From: Aphrocallistes beatrix
Lineage: Eukaryota > Porifera > Hexactinellida > Sceptrulophora > Aphrocallistidae
Assembly (NCBI GenBank): GCA_963281255.1
Contig: OY725501.1
Location: forward strand, 2,395,674 to 2,459,673
Direction: 5' to 3'
DNA length: 64,000 bases
Every line of letters begins with the position of its first letter. Within the stretch, counting starts at the first letter, position 1. The translations under genes were made by a program, and so were the position numbers. This document shows, one piece after another, positions 21,740 through 33,540 of this stretch. Below the pieces are notes generated by a model. That model saw only the letters and a list, made by a program, of their open reading frames with translations, was not told where the DNA came from and made no database searches.

Positions 21740-22799
21740 ATGAAAATGGTGTCTCGCTCTACCACAGAGGCAGTGAATGGAAAAGAGAGTCGGTAGAGTC
21801 TGTGTACAATATATTGGTAGAGTAGAGAGATGTTCTTGTCCTCTTTAACTGATGTGTAGAATAGACCAGCTCCATCTTGATAAGAAATTTTCATATAATG
21901 ACAGTGGCATAGCCCAAAATATTTATGATATTATATTATATTATGATAGTGCAAATTCAAAATAATGAGTAAGCAACTGCCAGGAGGATTGTTGGTCCGC
22001 AGGGAAAACGTTAAAATGATCCAATGGTTATCATGGAGATTCTAATGGACCATGTTCTTCCTTCACGGCGGATCTGTATATGGATAATGCAATAATTATA
22101 AAACCAGCAAAATGGAGTGGTACTCACATCTTAAACAGAAATTTCTGATTTTCTGTTGTATAAAGTCGAAATGCTCATCTTTGTAATCAAAATTCTTCTC
22201 TAAATCCGACATGACATCTGTCTATAGATTAGAAAAGATCACACTTTCACGCGTATCACTAACAAGAATGCAAGAATGCAGGTACAATGGTACTTATTGT
22301 AAACAAGCGCGCTTCGCTTGCTTGCGCTGCGCGGCTGGCGGACACTTTGTGTCCGCCGGAGGGTCCCTTCGGTCGCCTGGAGGTTACATTGGTTAATTAT
22401 AAGGGAGATAACATCTCTAAATATGTCCATCTAGTTTTAAAATCAATATCACTCGAAAAACCACCAAATTTGTCAATTTTTAAAATTTTGATGAGTAATG
22501 ATGACGTCATACCAACGTGATGAGTCATCATTTTTTGATGATAGTTGCATCATATGTGAGATGTGTTAGTATACAGATTCTATTAAAATCTCAGCCTTCT
22601 ATATCCTATAATGGCTGAGTTATGCCCGAATAACTGTGTTGCTTAACTTTTTAAAATGTGACAATGACGTCATAATTCCATGATGAGTCGACATTTTGGT
22701 CTGAGCTCAGAACTTACTGGAGCCATAGCCAAAAGACTCCCACATGCCAAAAATCAGCTTTCTCCGCCCGGCAGTTTCTTCAATCAATTCGTTACAGAT

Positions 22800-22838
<39 letters not shown>

Positions 22839-25800
22839 TATATACATACACACATACACATTAATCGAGTTTTAATAGTAAGGATATATATTTGTAGATA
22901 GGACTGCGTCAGGTGATATAATAAAGAGCTACATAATAAATATGGTAAAAATCGAACTGTTAGATTTCGAAAATTCTGTCTGACAGATGAACAAAATAAA
23001 TACCATCCATGATTCCATGCTATAACGACATCTTTCTATAGGAGCTGCGGAAAACTATTTAGTGCTGGGTTCCAGTGTTTCCCTCAGGATTATTCGAAAG
23101 AGTGCAAAATTTCCATTTTTGAACAATTGAAGTACATTGTTTGATAAGCTAAGCGCGTTAAATAGCGCGCTTAACACGCTGTACGGGAAACACTGCTGGG
23201 TTCTAATCCTTACTATTAAAACTCGATTAATGTACGTATATACCGTTCAGAGCTCGCTTTTAGCTTAAAATAAGATTTTTTCAAAAGGTGCGAAAATATT
23301 TTATATCAATATGCTACTAACTCATAAAATATTCACATCATTCTGTTTTGACGTCAAATTTTTCACCTTTTGATGCGTAATGATCATCAAAGGTGAAAAA
23401 TTTGACAAACTTGGTGATTTTTCGAGTGATATCAATTATAACAGTAAAACAGACGTATTTTAGAGATGTTATCTACCTTTTAATTAATCAATGTGAGTCT
23501 AGGCGCCTAAAGGGCGCCTCCGGCGGACACAAATTGTCCGCCAGCTGCGCAGCGCAAGCAAGCGAAGCGCGCTTGTGCAATCTTAAAATACAATTTTGTG
23601 CCAAGTTCATAATGCTTCTGAATATACTTCAATGTTATCATTATGTAGGGAATATTCCAACTCAGGCAAAAGCATGATTTTGCTGACCTTTCTTACTAGT
23701 ACATGTATACATACTAGTATTAATAATAAAAAGTTAAGAAATGAATAAGTAATACCTCAATAATTTAATAGCAAATCACCTTACCTTAGTAACGACCACA
23801 ATGATAGGAATGCCAAGATTATTGACGAGCACATGTTCTCCCAGGGGCAGCAACACTCTGCCTGACTGAGAAGGAGAGGAGCTGCTCGCCTGCTGTCCCC
23901 CTGGAGAAATGTTCCTGCTGCTGGAATCTGATGGGTCTATATAGGTCTGGTAGTCATGTGTCACTAGGAGGGAGAGACGATATTAGTACGGTGTTTAAAC
24001 AATTCCGAATTGAAGTAAATTAAGTTAATTAATTGAAATATTAGGAATCTAACATGGATTATTAATATGGATAGACTTTAAATTAAAGACAGTGCAATTA
24101 ATTTCAAGTCTTCATCATTCTTATTTGCTCAAATGCTTTAGAACTTTTGTAGCGGCGGAAAACTAAATACTCAGCAACCTTTAATCCTGAACTGTATCCT
24201 GTAAATAAAACATATGAACCAACATGCTAGTGCAACCCCTCTGCCCCTGTATATCTCAAACTTTCAATTAAAAAACGAAGAATAAACAAAGCATTTTTTA
24301 AAAAAGTATCCTTACTATTGAAACTCGATTAATGTTTATATATATACAAGCGTGCTTCGCTTGTTTGCGTCCGCCAGAGGCGCCTGGGCTCATATTGGTT
24401 AATTATAAGGGAGGTAACATCTCTAAATATGTCTGTCTTACTGTGATAATCGATAACACTCGAAAAACCATTAAATTTGTCAAGTTTTCACTTTTTGATG
24501 CGTAATGATGACGTTATAACAGAGTGATGCGTCATCATAACTCATCAAAAAGTGAAAAATTGGAAAATTTTGTGATTTTTCGAGTGATATCGGTTATAAC
24601 AGTAAGACAGACGTATTTAGGGATGTATCTAGGTATAATTAATCAATGTGAGCCGTAGGCGCCCAAAGGGCGCCTCTGGCAGACACAAAGTGTCCGCTAG
24701 CTGCACAGTGCAAGCAAGCGAAGCGCGCTTGTAATATTGAAGAAATCAGCTGATCTCTCAGTAAGATCATCGATTTGTCCAAACAGTGTTGAAGCAGACA
24801 TAGTGCTAGATCAGTGGTTCCCAATCTTTGTGTATTCCCGTACCATGTGAAGTAATTTAGCTGAAATGTCTTTAAATCGCACACGACATGTCGAAACCCA
24901 GATTCACGCAAGTGAGTGGATGGAAGGGATTAGCATTCTAATTGCCAGTTTAGAGATACTCCCGTATCCTAGACTGGGAACCACTGTACTAGCATGCCTA
25001 CCCTTTTCTTCCAACTCCTTCAGCCTCTTCGGATCAATTCCCAGGGAATCAATGAAAGAGTTGATGAGAGCCGTCCACTTCTCCAAGCTCTCTAGCACGG
25101 TCCATGGTTCCGAGATGTCTGCCAGGATTATAGCGAGACTTTTGGAGACGTTCTCTGGTCTTAAAATGAACTCTAGACTTTTGCCCAGCTCCCCTTGTCC
25201 GCTCACACTCCAGAAAGACATCTGAGCTAGGGTGTCTGAGAGACAGCAAATAATTAGGATCAGAACTTGAATGTAAATAGTAACTGATTTTATAAGAAAT
25301 AAGTAATGAGACAGATACATTTCGCCACGATAAATATACGCATAATTATTGAAAAACAAGTGTTAAGTAATTGTTCAAGTGCGTGGTCAGCTCTGAAACT
25401 CTAAGTTACAATTCGCTAAATATATTAGGTCGAATTCAAAGGGAGTAGCGCGGCAACCTACTACTAAACACTCCTTGCTACGCTCTGCACTAACATATTA
25501 AGTTATAGTTGTTTACATTCCTAAGCGTTGTTAGAGAGGGATGCGTGCGTGTTCGTGTACTTGTGTTAAAATCAAACAGAATGGCTAATATCTGATTGAG
25601 TCTCAGAGTATGCTAGGAATGAATAAACTAAAGATAAACTGTGGGAGCAGATACACTGTATCAAAATGTTCTACCATCCTAACCAATAGGTAGACCCACC
25701 TTCTGTAGCCTCATCCACAGCTGCCATGTAGTTGAAGGACAAGGCATTCTTCTGCTTCACTTGAGGCAGAGCGAATTCCCGCTTCTTCCTCTGAATCAGC

Positions 25801-26660
25801 TTCTCGATGAGTGAGGTCTTCCCGGAGTTCTCACTGCCTAACAACGAGAACATCAGCATTAGCGGTAGGTTACTATGTCAGTCATGCACCATACTACTAC
25901 TACAAAGTTTCTCAAACACACACGAGCAATACACTGGCTAGATATGGGATTGTTGGTATGCGTGTAGCTATCTAGAAAATCAGAGCCGGCCCTGAGGGCG
26001 CATAAAGCAGTTTTTCTAGGGACGCCAAAATATACCACAACAAGCTATAAGGGGCGCCAAACGTTGACCCTGCCCAGGGCGCCATTATGGCTAGGCCGGC
26101 TCTGAAGAAAATGCAGTTTGACTAACAAGCATAGTAATGTCACCTAATAATAGAATGTTCTTAGATTCAGGCATCCGAGTTGAACTCTTTGATACATCCT
26201 CCAGGATTGAAGGCCTTAAAACAAAACAACAAATAATTAAATATAAGCACAAGCAAATGAAGGTACACGACAACAGTTTATTCGGCAGTTCACTCTATAT
26301 TTACAGGTTGTAGAGTCAGGTCATATCGGGAAAATATCGAGTTCTGAGCACATCACGGTAATATAATTATGAGGCTATTGCCACAGAAAGGTCGGTGGCA
26401 GTAGCGACTTCGTAATCATACTTCCTAAGAAGTGTTCTACCTAGGGGCATAGCTTCCTAGGACTTCAATCTATAAAGTTATGGTTCATGGGATGGGGGAA
26501 CAGCTGCCCTCCAGCTAAGGAAACAGTCACACTATGCGAATCCTGGGCATGAAATCACACATCTACTAGAATTATCTGTAGCACTAGCTTACCATAGTCC
26601 GATCTTCTCCCCGGGAGATGTGACATCCTCATCTGTGTCATCAACGTTATAATCACTCAT
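21740..26660 (-). CDS. DYNC1LI: Cytoplasmic dynein 1 light intermediate chain
   Basis: Seven exons read on the minus strand: 26593-26660 (ATG at 26660), 26144-26214, 25700-25837, 25002-25235, 23785-23963, 22128-22221 and 21740-21875. All have GT/AG borders and compatible phases, giving about 306 residues. The protein follows the family G-domain: LLLG/SENSGKTSL is the P-loop, then FWSVSG, DISEPWTVLESLEKW, LPLGEHVLVNNLGIP and VVVTK, YKDEHFDFIQQKIRNFC and FYTSVKEDKNI. Family members form the dynein motor subunit that couples to cargo adaptors. The exon that should follow (family motif around PAGWDN) and the adaptor-binding C-terminus were not found, so the 3' end is unresolved. Introns 2, 4 and 5 carry repeats and MITEs. 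Confidence 0.9.
22303..22892. repeat. Hairpin-rich repeat in dynein intron 5
   Basis: A full ~520-bp copy of the family at 4461-6050: ACAAGCGCGCTTCGC start, GGCGGACAC hairpin, two TGACGTCA palindromes (about 22502 and 22667), TTCGTTACAGA end, (TA)n and, at 22860-22887, the inverted ATCCTTACTATTAAAACTCG motif. Confidence 0.85.
23073..23195. mobile_element. 123-bp hAT-type MITE
   Basis: Ends CAGTGTTTCCC and, reversed, CAGTGTTTCCCGTAC with the perfect 8-bp duplication CTGGGTTC (23065-23072, 23196-23203). Lies in dynein intron 5. Confidence 0.85.
23211..23578. repeat. Partial hairpin-rich repeat, inverted
   Basis: The ATCCTTACTATTAAAACTCG motif at 23207-23230 is followed by unrelated sequence. 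From about 23360 the right half of the foldback form of the repeat runs inverted and ends AAGCGAAGCGCGCTTGT at 23576. Lies in dynein intron 5. Confidence 0.7.
24308..24735. repeat. Foldback form of the hairpin-rich repeat
   Basis: Both ends carry the GCGCGCTTCGCTTG block, in opposite orientation (about 24348 and 24735). The arms meet near 24540 at sequences reading ACTTTTTGATG...CATCAAAAAGT. The ATCCTTACTATT motif stands outside the left arm at 24308. Lies in dynein intron 4. Confidence 0.8.
25981..26104. mobile_element. 124-bp hAT-type MITE in dynein intron 2
   Basis: Ends CAGAGCCGGCCCTGAGGGCG and, reversed, CAGAGCCGGCCTAGCC. Flanks TAGAAAAT and AAGAAAAT match in 7 of 8 bases. It sits only about 40 bases from the exon 2 donor. 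Confidence 0.78.
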
Positions 26661-29068
26661 CTTATTGTACTCGTAACTCTACACTGAATCTCTTCTCTCT
26701 AAGCTCTCGCATCAACAAGCTACAATTTCATGAAATAAAAAAATATAAAATTATGAAGTAGCTTGTCTCCGTGCTAAATGTTCAATGAAAAACTTTTGAA
26801 AATGTCATAATATCATGATAGGAAAGTCTCTAGACTTCGTTCGAGCAAGTTCAAAACTCAGATGAAAATGTTAACTCATCCTAGAATTATGACGTTATTA
26901 TCATATTTTAGACACCTCTCACCGTGTACACATGATGATACCATCATAAAGTGCCCCTCATAGAGGACACATTCTTAGGATGAGACACAATATGGAATAT
27001 TGCGTCACCATCCTAAGAATGTGGAAACACACTTTGGTTCCGTCTGTGAGATATTTTTTTTCAATACTTAAAAATATGCCCACTTCAATAACTTATATTT
27101 TGAGAAATATTGAACTCAAAATTTGAAAGGAATGATGAAGCAGCAAAAACTTTTCAAATATTAATAATCTATACTAATTTCAAGTTTCTAAGACCAAAAT
27201 GATCGAATTTTTGTAGTGTTATAATGACGCAAGCATATGATAGAGACGTCCTTACAATATACGTATTATCAAAAACAAGTTTTATTCTACTCCTTCCTAT
27301 TCGCGTAATATTCAACTAGTAAACGATGACGCATCAACATTTTAAACCACAAATAACTAAGCGGGTCAAAGTCGGACTGAATTTGGGATAGAAATATGTT
27401 TTAGATGAGGTCAATAAATACCTTTGATATGGATACGTAAAAGTTAGTTTTCTTGTTATGAGCAAAAGGATAAAATCACAAAATACTGCGTCGTCATGAT
27501 GATTTAGCAGATTTCGAAAATCGAAGGGGTGGGTGCAAATTTCTATATATCGTTCTTCCTCCACAAAAAATCCAAATCATTATCTTTTAAACTCTTGCTA
27601 GGGGAGGAATTACGGTCAACTGGCCGGACCAATCAGTGTGGACTAATTTTTGAACTGTGCACTTCCTATACTATTAAAGTATAGGATATATGATCCAATT
27701 AACAAACAGTATAGGAAGCACACTAAAAATTTGACTCATTTTTGTCTGTTCTTTCAACCTATCTGTCAGAATTATGAGAATCAAATTCTGCTTTTTCTAC
27801 TTTAAAACACCATAATTTCCAAATGCAGCATTTCTTAATTCTGAAAGATAGAATAACAGACAAAATTAAGACAAAATTAAATAATTCAAAAGAGGTCCGG
27901 TTTCAAACGGAGCACTCTTGACCAATTTTAAGGTAATCTTTTACTGTCGGATTGGTTTCAACCTGACCACTTCTTGTCCCAATCGGATCACTTCAAACCT
28001 GGTGCTTTTAGTCAACTCTATCTGATAGCACCAAGTGGATAAAGGGATAACAAAGGGGATTATCAGATAATGGACGATTAGAGGGGAACTAGCTGGGTTT
28101 TCTCTAACCGTCTACTGTAGATGCCCTCAAGGTAAGGGATGACTGTACCATCATAACATGGCAAATTGTGGAAGCCTTTAGAGGGACTCACTATCTTACC
28201 CATTGATAAATACCTGGACAGGCTTTGCTCTGATGGAATCATATTACAGTCACATTTCTTACTTTTTGCTCTTGCAGAATGTGGAAGGAGGAACTTAGTT
28301 CAAAGCATCCTGGCCACGCCCCTACTGAGCATAACCACTGTAGAAAATATTTTCAAGGCGTTTCAGAATTATTGAAGGAATTAGAAGATTTCAGATGGCG
28401 TCAATAACTTTATGATTGTCCATAAACAAGTTTGTAAAATTTGAAACAAACCATTATACAAGTAGATATTTAGAATAAAAATCACTGTCGTATAACTTGT
28501 ATTGATCAATGTATGCGTATGCATCAGGCTTTCATCCAGGCGTACTGGGCGCGGCTAGAGGCACGTATTTGATCCCATGGATCATAATTAGGCGTATGAT
28601 TTTTTAGGGGTTAGGCACGCGGCATACGCCTACTTAGGCGCGTGGCATAAAACATATATACAAATGCAGAGTCTAGCCGCGTAGAAAAATGGTGGTGCCC
28701 ATTTAGGCGTATGACTTCGGAAAGCTGGATGAAACTCTATGCATTGCCTGTATTTTTCCTGTAGATTGATTTATTCAGATTGCTTGAATTAGTTTATGGT
28801 ACTAACACTATCATATTTGTTAGAATCGATCACAGAGCCTTAGGAAAATGAAAATTGATATTTAGGGATCAAGCGGTTAGCCTACGAAAAAGTTTGAATG
28901 ATCAGCGAACTCTTCATATTTTTTCCCAGTCACAGGACTTGGGTTAGTACACCGAATTTATTTAGAAAACATGTAAATATATTACTATGTTTTCTAGGAG
29001 GAAACAAAAAATCGGCACTCCTTTGTCTTGAAACCATCAACAACGAATAAATAATAATTAAAAGAAGC
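26661..29068. other. Intergenic, no convincing gene
   Basis: The first ~100 bases are the 5' flank of the dynein gene. The rest is AT-rich with scattered repeats. A plus-strand frame at 28166-28375 (69 codons) has an acceptor-like TTTTTGCTCTTGCAG within it and no recognisable domain; I do not call it a gene. Confidence 0.55.
28525..28737. mobile_element. Uninterrupted hAT-type MITE, reverse copy
   Basis: The reverse-complement counterpart of 6102-6774 without its internal insertion: it matches the blocks TTTCATCCAGCTTTCC, CATACGCCTAAATGG, TAGGCGTATGCCGCG and AATTATGATCCATG. The flanks share TATGCAT, so the exact duplication is ambiguous. It serves as an empty site for the 6231-6670 element. 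Confidence 0.8.
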
Positions 29069-29901
29069 TCAAGAATTAGAATCTCTCTTCGTCCACAAGG
29101 CTATGATCTCAGCTGCTACATTTTCCTGCAACATCGTATTCAGGATGTCAATCTTCTTCTCTACAGCTGCTAGTCGTACTTTAGTCGAGCTCACTTCCAA
29201 CTCTCCTTCTGCCTCAACAAGAAATACCTTTTCTTCCCATTGCTGCTTCATGTCTAGCTGAGGCCAGCGAGACTTGAATCGAACGGTTCCTTTTCTCCTC
29301 AGCAGTGCAAGTCCAACCCCTTTAGGGGGCGGATAGAGGTGGCATTTCAACATGTCCTCTCCCACCAGCATGACCACTATGGGGGAGCGTACCTTCCTAT
29401 TCCTGCACTCCCAATCGAAGTAGGCCTGTCTGTTATCCACTACCTCGTGGAAATTGAGGAATCTGTCAGCTTTAACTTCAAACAAATCTTGTTCGATAAG
29501 AGGATGTTTGTTTATGGCTAGGTCGATAAGACGGGCCCTCGTGTTACCATCTAGAAAGAACTTCTCCCCATACGAGTAGACTATCTCTTTGGCATAACGT
29601 ACTCGTCATGAGAAGCAGACAGGAGAGAACCCACTACGCGGGCATTGAAGTTTGACTCAATGTAGTTCCTAGCCATGTCATGCATCTCTATGTGCATCCT
29701 ATGCACTGGACAGTAAGCCCCTGTTGTTATCAGGAGGATGGGGGTCTTCTCAGACGGACACTGTTCTATGCGCTCCAATATATTCTTAGTCGGTGTCAAG
29801 TACCGAATGTTCTCAAAATTAGATTTAATCGAATTTAAATCAAAACGCCAGACTGGTATGTCCCGTATGTCCGATTGTTTCTCAGATTTTGCTTCAGCCA
29901 T
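29069..29901 (-). pseudogene. NMNAT-like nucleotidyltransferase, frameshifted
   Basis: Two minus-strand frames form one gene: 29581-29901 (106 codons from ATG at 29901) and about 29069-29590. The first carries the nucleotidyltransferase opening LLITTGAYCPVHRMH, where NMNAT-type enzymes have TGxFxPxHxGH, then GSLLSASHDEY. The second continues with DGNTRARLIDLAI, VVMLVGEDML and EVSSTKVR, the family's (I/V)SSTxxR nucleotide-binding motif. Known relatives transfer AMP from ATP to nicotinamide or nicotinate mononucleotide. One frameshift near 29580-29595 separates the halves. It could be a pseudogene or a base-call error, since motifs on both sides are conserved. Confidence 0.7.
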
Positions 29902-30224
29902 AATCTTGTCTAAATGTTAAATTCTGTTAAATTTACCCAATAAGTACAGTTTACAATTAATGGAATTATTTGTTGGAGTGAGTTTCACTGTGAGGACATA
30001 ATGTAGTTAAGCAATTAGGTCTTAGGCGTTCAAAAGTTCGTAAACCTATCTGGCATAAATTTGAATGCTCTGTGCTTCTTTCACACCTTCTACTGCAAGG
30101 TGTATTTAAATGTATCGAATCGTGAAAATATACAGAAGCTATTGTGAGTGATTATTAAATATAAATTATTGCCAGTGATTACTTTTTGCTATTGCAAACG
30201 ATTATTAAATTATTGAAAAGTTTC

Positions 30225-30365
30225 ACAAGATTATGGAGGAACAAATACAGTCATTTCTTTCAGGTGTTTCCCTTCAGCATCAAATACCTGTAGCTGTTGT
30301 TCGGCTGATCCGCTACATAAATCTTACTACTTTGGTAATAAATTCCTAGTCAACAATTTCTACAG
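30225..30365 (-). pseudogene. NHL-repeat remnant
   Basis: Reading minus strand from about 30350: KIYVADQPNNSY and, after a frame change, QVFDAEGKHLKEM, the pattern of one NHL blade (xxYVADxxNxRVQVFDxxG). It lies just downstream of the intact NHL gene and is probably a relic of a related gene. Too short to say more. Confidence 0.4.
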
Positions 30366-30517
30366 GTCCTGGCGGGACTGTCGGCAGGCCCTTAACTACC
30401 CCCTGCCTGTACTCCAACAAAACCGCCACTCCTCCAGTGGCCCTCCACATTGGAATTAGAACAACTACAGATCCTGTATATTTATAGCAATTTACCACGC
30501 AATAATATCACAATAAA

Positions 30518-32346
30518 GACTAGTAGGGACATAACATTTAGAGAAATTGGTTGACAAGACAGCAATATTATCAATAAGAAAATATTTGTAAAGCACACTT
30601 CTCATTCGAAGAGACAACAACTAATTTCAGACTGCTCGTTATAGCTATTCCACACGTTCTATATAATGTGCGCAATGCAGATGGATTACGAGCCATATTT
30701 CCACAAATAAATCCGAAGCGTGGATAATCAAACATTCCTACTTCACTACCTTGTTTCCCTAGTTCGTGTAATAGTGTCCCTCCTTTTGAGAATACTTTAA
30801 TTCGATCATCACAGATTATTATATTCTCCTTAGCGTCCAGACAGAAGAGGTAGGACTGATAAACCTGTGCTTCAGTGAGCAGAGAGCGTAATTTATCTCC
30901 GTCGTAAGAAAACACGTGGAGACAAGGTGAATCCTCAAAACTGAGAACATACACTTCTTTTGGTGTCAGTTTCATGTCACAGGGTCGTGTCATGGAGTGG
31001 TGCGAGATGTGTCGCTGGTAATCGAGATCGCTATTTAAGATTTGGACACGATCGTTGTAGCTATCTGCGACGAAAATATCGAAGTTGTTAGAGACAGTGA
31101 GCTGTCTAGGCTTATTGAACTTTCCAATTTCAGACCCTATCCCCCCTTTCTTAGCGACGAGATGGAACTTTTCTGACTCTCTGAAGTGTAATATGAAGTG
31201 TCCTCTAATGTCCGTAACGAAGACATTGTCTAAATGGACCGCTATACCGTATGGATCCCACGAGTCATGAGAGAACGAGTTTAGGAACTCACCCGACTCA
31301 GAAAAGATTGAAATGCGATAGAGATGTTCAGTGACATAAATTTTATTCGTTTTATAATCGATAGCGACAGCTCTCGGCCAAGCAAGGTCGCTATGGCCAT
31401 ACCTCTTCTTCTCCCCTACAGCTACTAAATGCTGCATTTCTTCGTAGCATGGGACACCTGGTACCTCCTCTACCACTTTGGCTGGGAGTAATCCGAGAGC
31501 TTCAGGGAATTGAGCCATTTTTTATTGAATAAATCGAAGAAAGTTCTTAAAACTTGATTAGTTAGGAAATGCTAGAGAATGCATCTCGTATATTCTTATA
31601 CGTAGGAGAGTGGTGAGGTTAGGATGAGTGGAATGTGGGACGTACCGGACTCAGACACTACTGACGCAAATGAATCAGGCAATTTAGTCTGGCGCAAAGT
31701 AAAGAAAGAAGTCACTAAATTTGTAAGGAATAAATCCTAATTCTGATGGCGCATTGGAGTAATCTCTGCTAGGATATCCGATAGGTTAAAAGGAATGGTA
31801 TCCTGCTGGCGCAATTAAATAGTCTATTCAATATCTATCACACATATCGGGGGAGCTGATTACAGGGGCGTGGTCACAGCTTTTGAACTGGTGGACACAT
31901 TCTCATCCAGTTCAATTAGATATCATATATCTCAATAGCAAAAAAAGTAACCCTTCCATATTCCATTAACAAATTTAGTGTGCTCCTATATTTTAGTGCA
32001 GCTCCTAGTATACATAGATGCCTAATGGCATGATCAGTGTGTAACGTTTGCATGTCCGTCTGTTCGTTCCTGAAAATTATAATGTAGATCAGAAGCTAGT
32101 ACTAAACAACTTCATCGCTGGGTCAGAACATAGAAGATCTATTTTCCTTAAATACTAGTGTTAATTAACTTTGTATAATGACTTCCCATAAAAATGACAA
32201 TTATGAAGGGTGTAGTTAGTCACTGTAGTTGGCGGATCAAGGCCACGTACAGACCGGACCAGTTTAAACCTGCTTGCTAGTGGCCTGATAATGACATGAG
32301 AAGTAATTTAAATCCCAATCAAAGCTAATTCATATTGATACTATAG
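30518..32346. repeat. Left arm of a 1.8-kb inverted segmental duplication
   Basis: Reverse complement of 43098-44925 with only scattered differences, covering the NHL gene plus about 830 bases upstream and 50 downstream. Outside these points the two flanks are unrelated. Confidence 0.88.
30571..31518 (-). CDS. NHL-repeat protein, copy 1
   Basis: An intronless frame of 315 residues without signal peptide or membrane span. It is a run of NHL-type beta-propeller blades: roughly 41-79 (WPRAVAIDYKTNKIYVTEH), 86-117 (PYGIAVHLDNVFVTD), 133-166 (KPRQLTVSNNFDIFVADS), 175-208 (RPCDMKLTPKEVYVLSF) and 220-252. It resembles the NHL half of TRIM/NHL proteins but has no RING, B-box or coiled coil, so it is a stand-alone propeller; molecular role unknown. 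It differs from the copy at 43926-44873 at five residues. The ATG at 31518 is shared by both copies, and an AT-rich leader precedes it. Confidence 0.82.
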   Translation of the reverse strand: MAQFPEALGLLPAKVVEEVPGVPCYEEMQHLVAVGEKKRYGHSDLAWPRAVAIDYKTNKIYVTEHLYRISIFSESGEFLNSFSHDSWDPYGIAVHLDNVFVTDIRGHFILHFRESEKFHLVAKKGGIGSEIGKFNKPRQLTVSNNFDIFVADSYNDRVQILNSDLDYQRHISHHSMTRPCDMKLTPKEVYVLSFEDSPCLHVFSYDGDKLRSLLTEAQVYQSYLFCLDAKENIIICDDRIKVFSKGGTLLHELGKQGSEVGMFDYPRFGFICGNMARNPSALRTLYRTCGIAITSSLKLVVVSSNEKCALQIFSY

Positions 32347-32389
32347 ACTACAGTACTACCGCTAGCAGGTACTGGTAATCAATCAGTTT

Positions 32390-33540
32390 TATTGCTTATT
32401 TTTAGCCATGAGTTATCATGCATGGATAATGAAATGATGCTGTTCCGCGCCAAGCAGGAATTACACATTGTGACAGCGCTTGTCCTCCTGTTATGGTTGC
32501 TTCTGAACTCAACCAGAAATCTCCCAGCCTAACTTTGTGGTTGGCCCAGTCAAACTCGGTAGTAGTGTATCTCCTGAGGAAATCCCTTCCCAGAATTACT
32601 GTTGGTTCGGGGCTTCTAAGTACCGTAAACTTGTGGTTCAGCACTTCCCCTTTTCCCACATCGACGCGCAATTCTACTTCCCCCGCAGTTTCGATTGGCG
32701 TGCACACACTCCACAGAGGGCTGTGCTCCTGAATCAAGGACTTGGGATGAGTATCCGTTCAGACTCGCGCGAATTACGACACCTGACTGGATATCATTCC
32801 TACTTGCTTCGTAGTGCTTTGGAAGATCAATCGTTAGAACCTGTCTGTCTGTTCGAGTAGCAATCCCTGCGATCGTGGCCTTGTTTACCACAATGCTGGC
32901 AGAACTGGCGTGGACATCTTCGCTGAAAATGCCTAGTATCTCCGCACAAGAAACATGCTTGAGGCCTCCCTTCGGACTCACTCACTCGGTTCATGCTATA
33001 TCCACCTCTGGACACTCCGCCCGTATAGTTCCGACGCTTTAACACATTTACTTCCCCGGGGGAGTATCTGTCTGGTCCTGCATCCCACCCGGCATTCTTC
33101 CAATTATGTGTTTCTCGTGGTCTGGCTGACGGTAGGTGGTACCCTGCGGTTCTGTTAGCGCCCCGTCCTAAATCGAACGCACTTCGAGCAAACGACTCAG
33201 ATCACGATGACCACAGTCCAACGGATACCTCTCTCAGTCAGGGTTTTGCGGACCATTATAATGAATTCTCGGGCGAGAGGCTTTGTGACTTCGTCTCGAG
33301 CGGCTACCCATTCCTTCAGGGAGTTCTGGACAGCCGGGGGTACTTGGCTTGTTAACACTAAGCATGCCATCCGCAATGAAGCTACAGCGTCTTGAGCTGC
33401 GGCGATCAGCTCGTAGAAATAGTCATCGATAGGCACTCCAGCTTCCCACTCTCTGTGACACAAAGTGAGTAGGGCTTGCTGTGGGTCAACTGGATTGGAT
33501 GACAGTGAGAGCAGATTTCTCAGAGTAATAGAATTGGGTT
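32390..33540 (-). pseudogene. Gypsy-like gag-protease fragment
   Basis: Minus strand, in order: gag-like segment (about 33197-33500, with the [19 protein letters not shown] region), then zinc knuckles CFLCGDTRHFQRRC and CQHCGKQGHDRRDC (about 32900-32990), then an aspartic protease with DSGAQPSV and ILGRDFLRRY (32402-32750). Frames shift between these parts and no reverse transcriptase follows. A truncated element inserted next to the duplication arm. Confidence 0.72.

Noticed and set aside
28166-28375. 69-codon plus-strand ORF with an embedded acceptor-like site
   Set aside because: No domain, no consistent exon structure, and ATG context inside AT-rich DNA; insufficient support.
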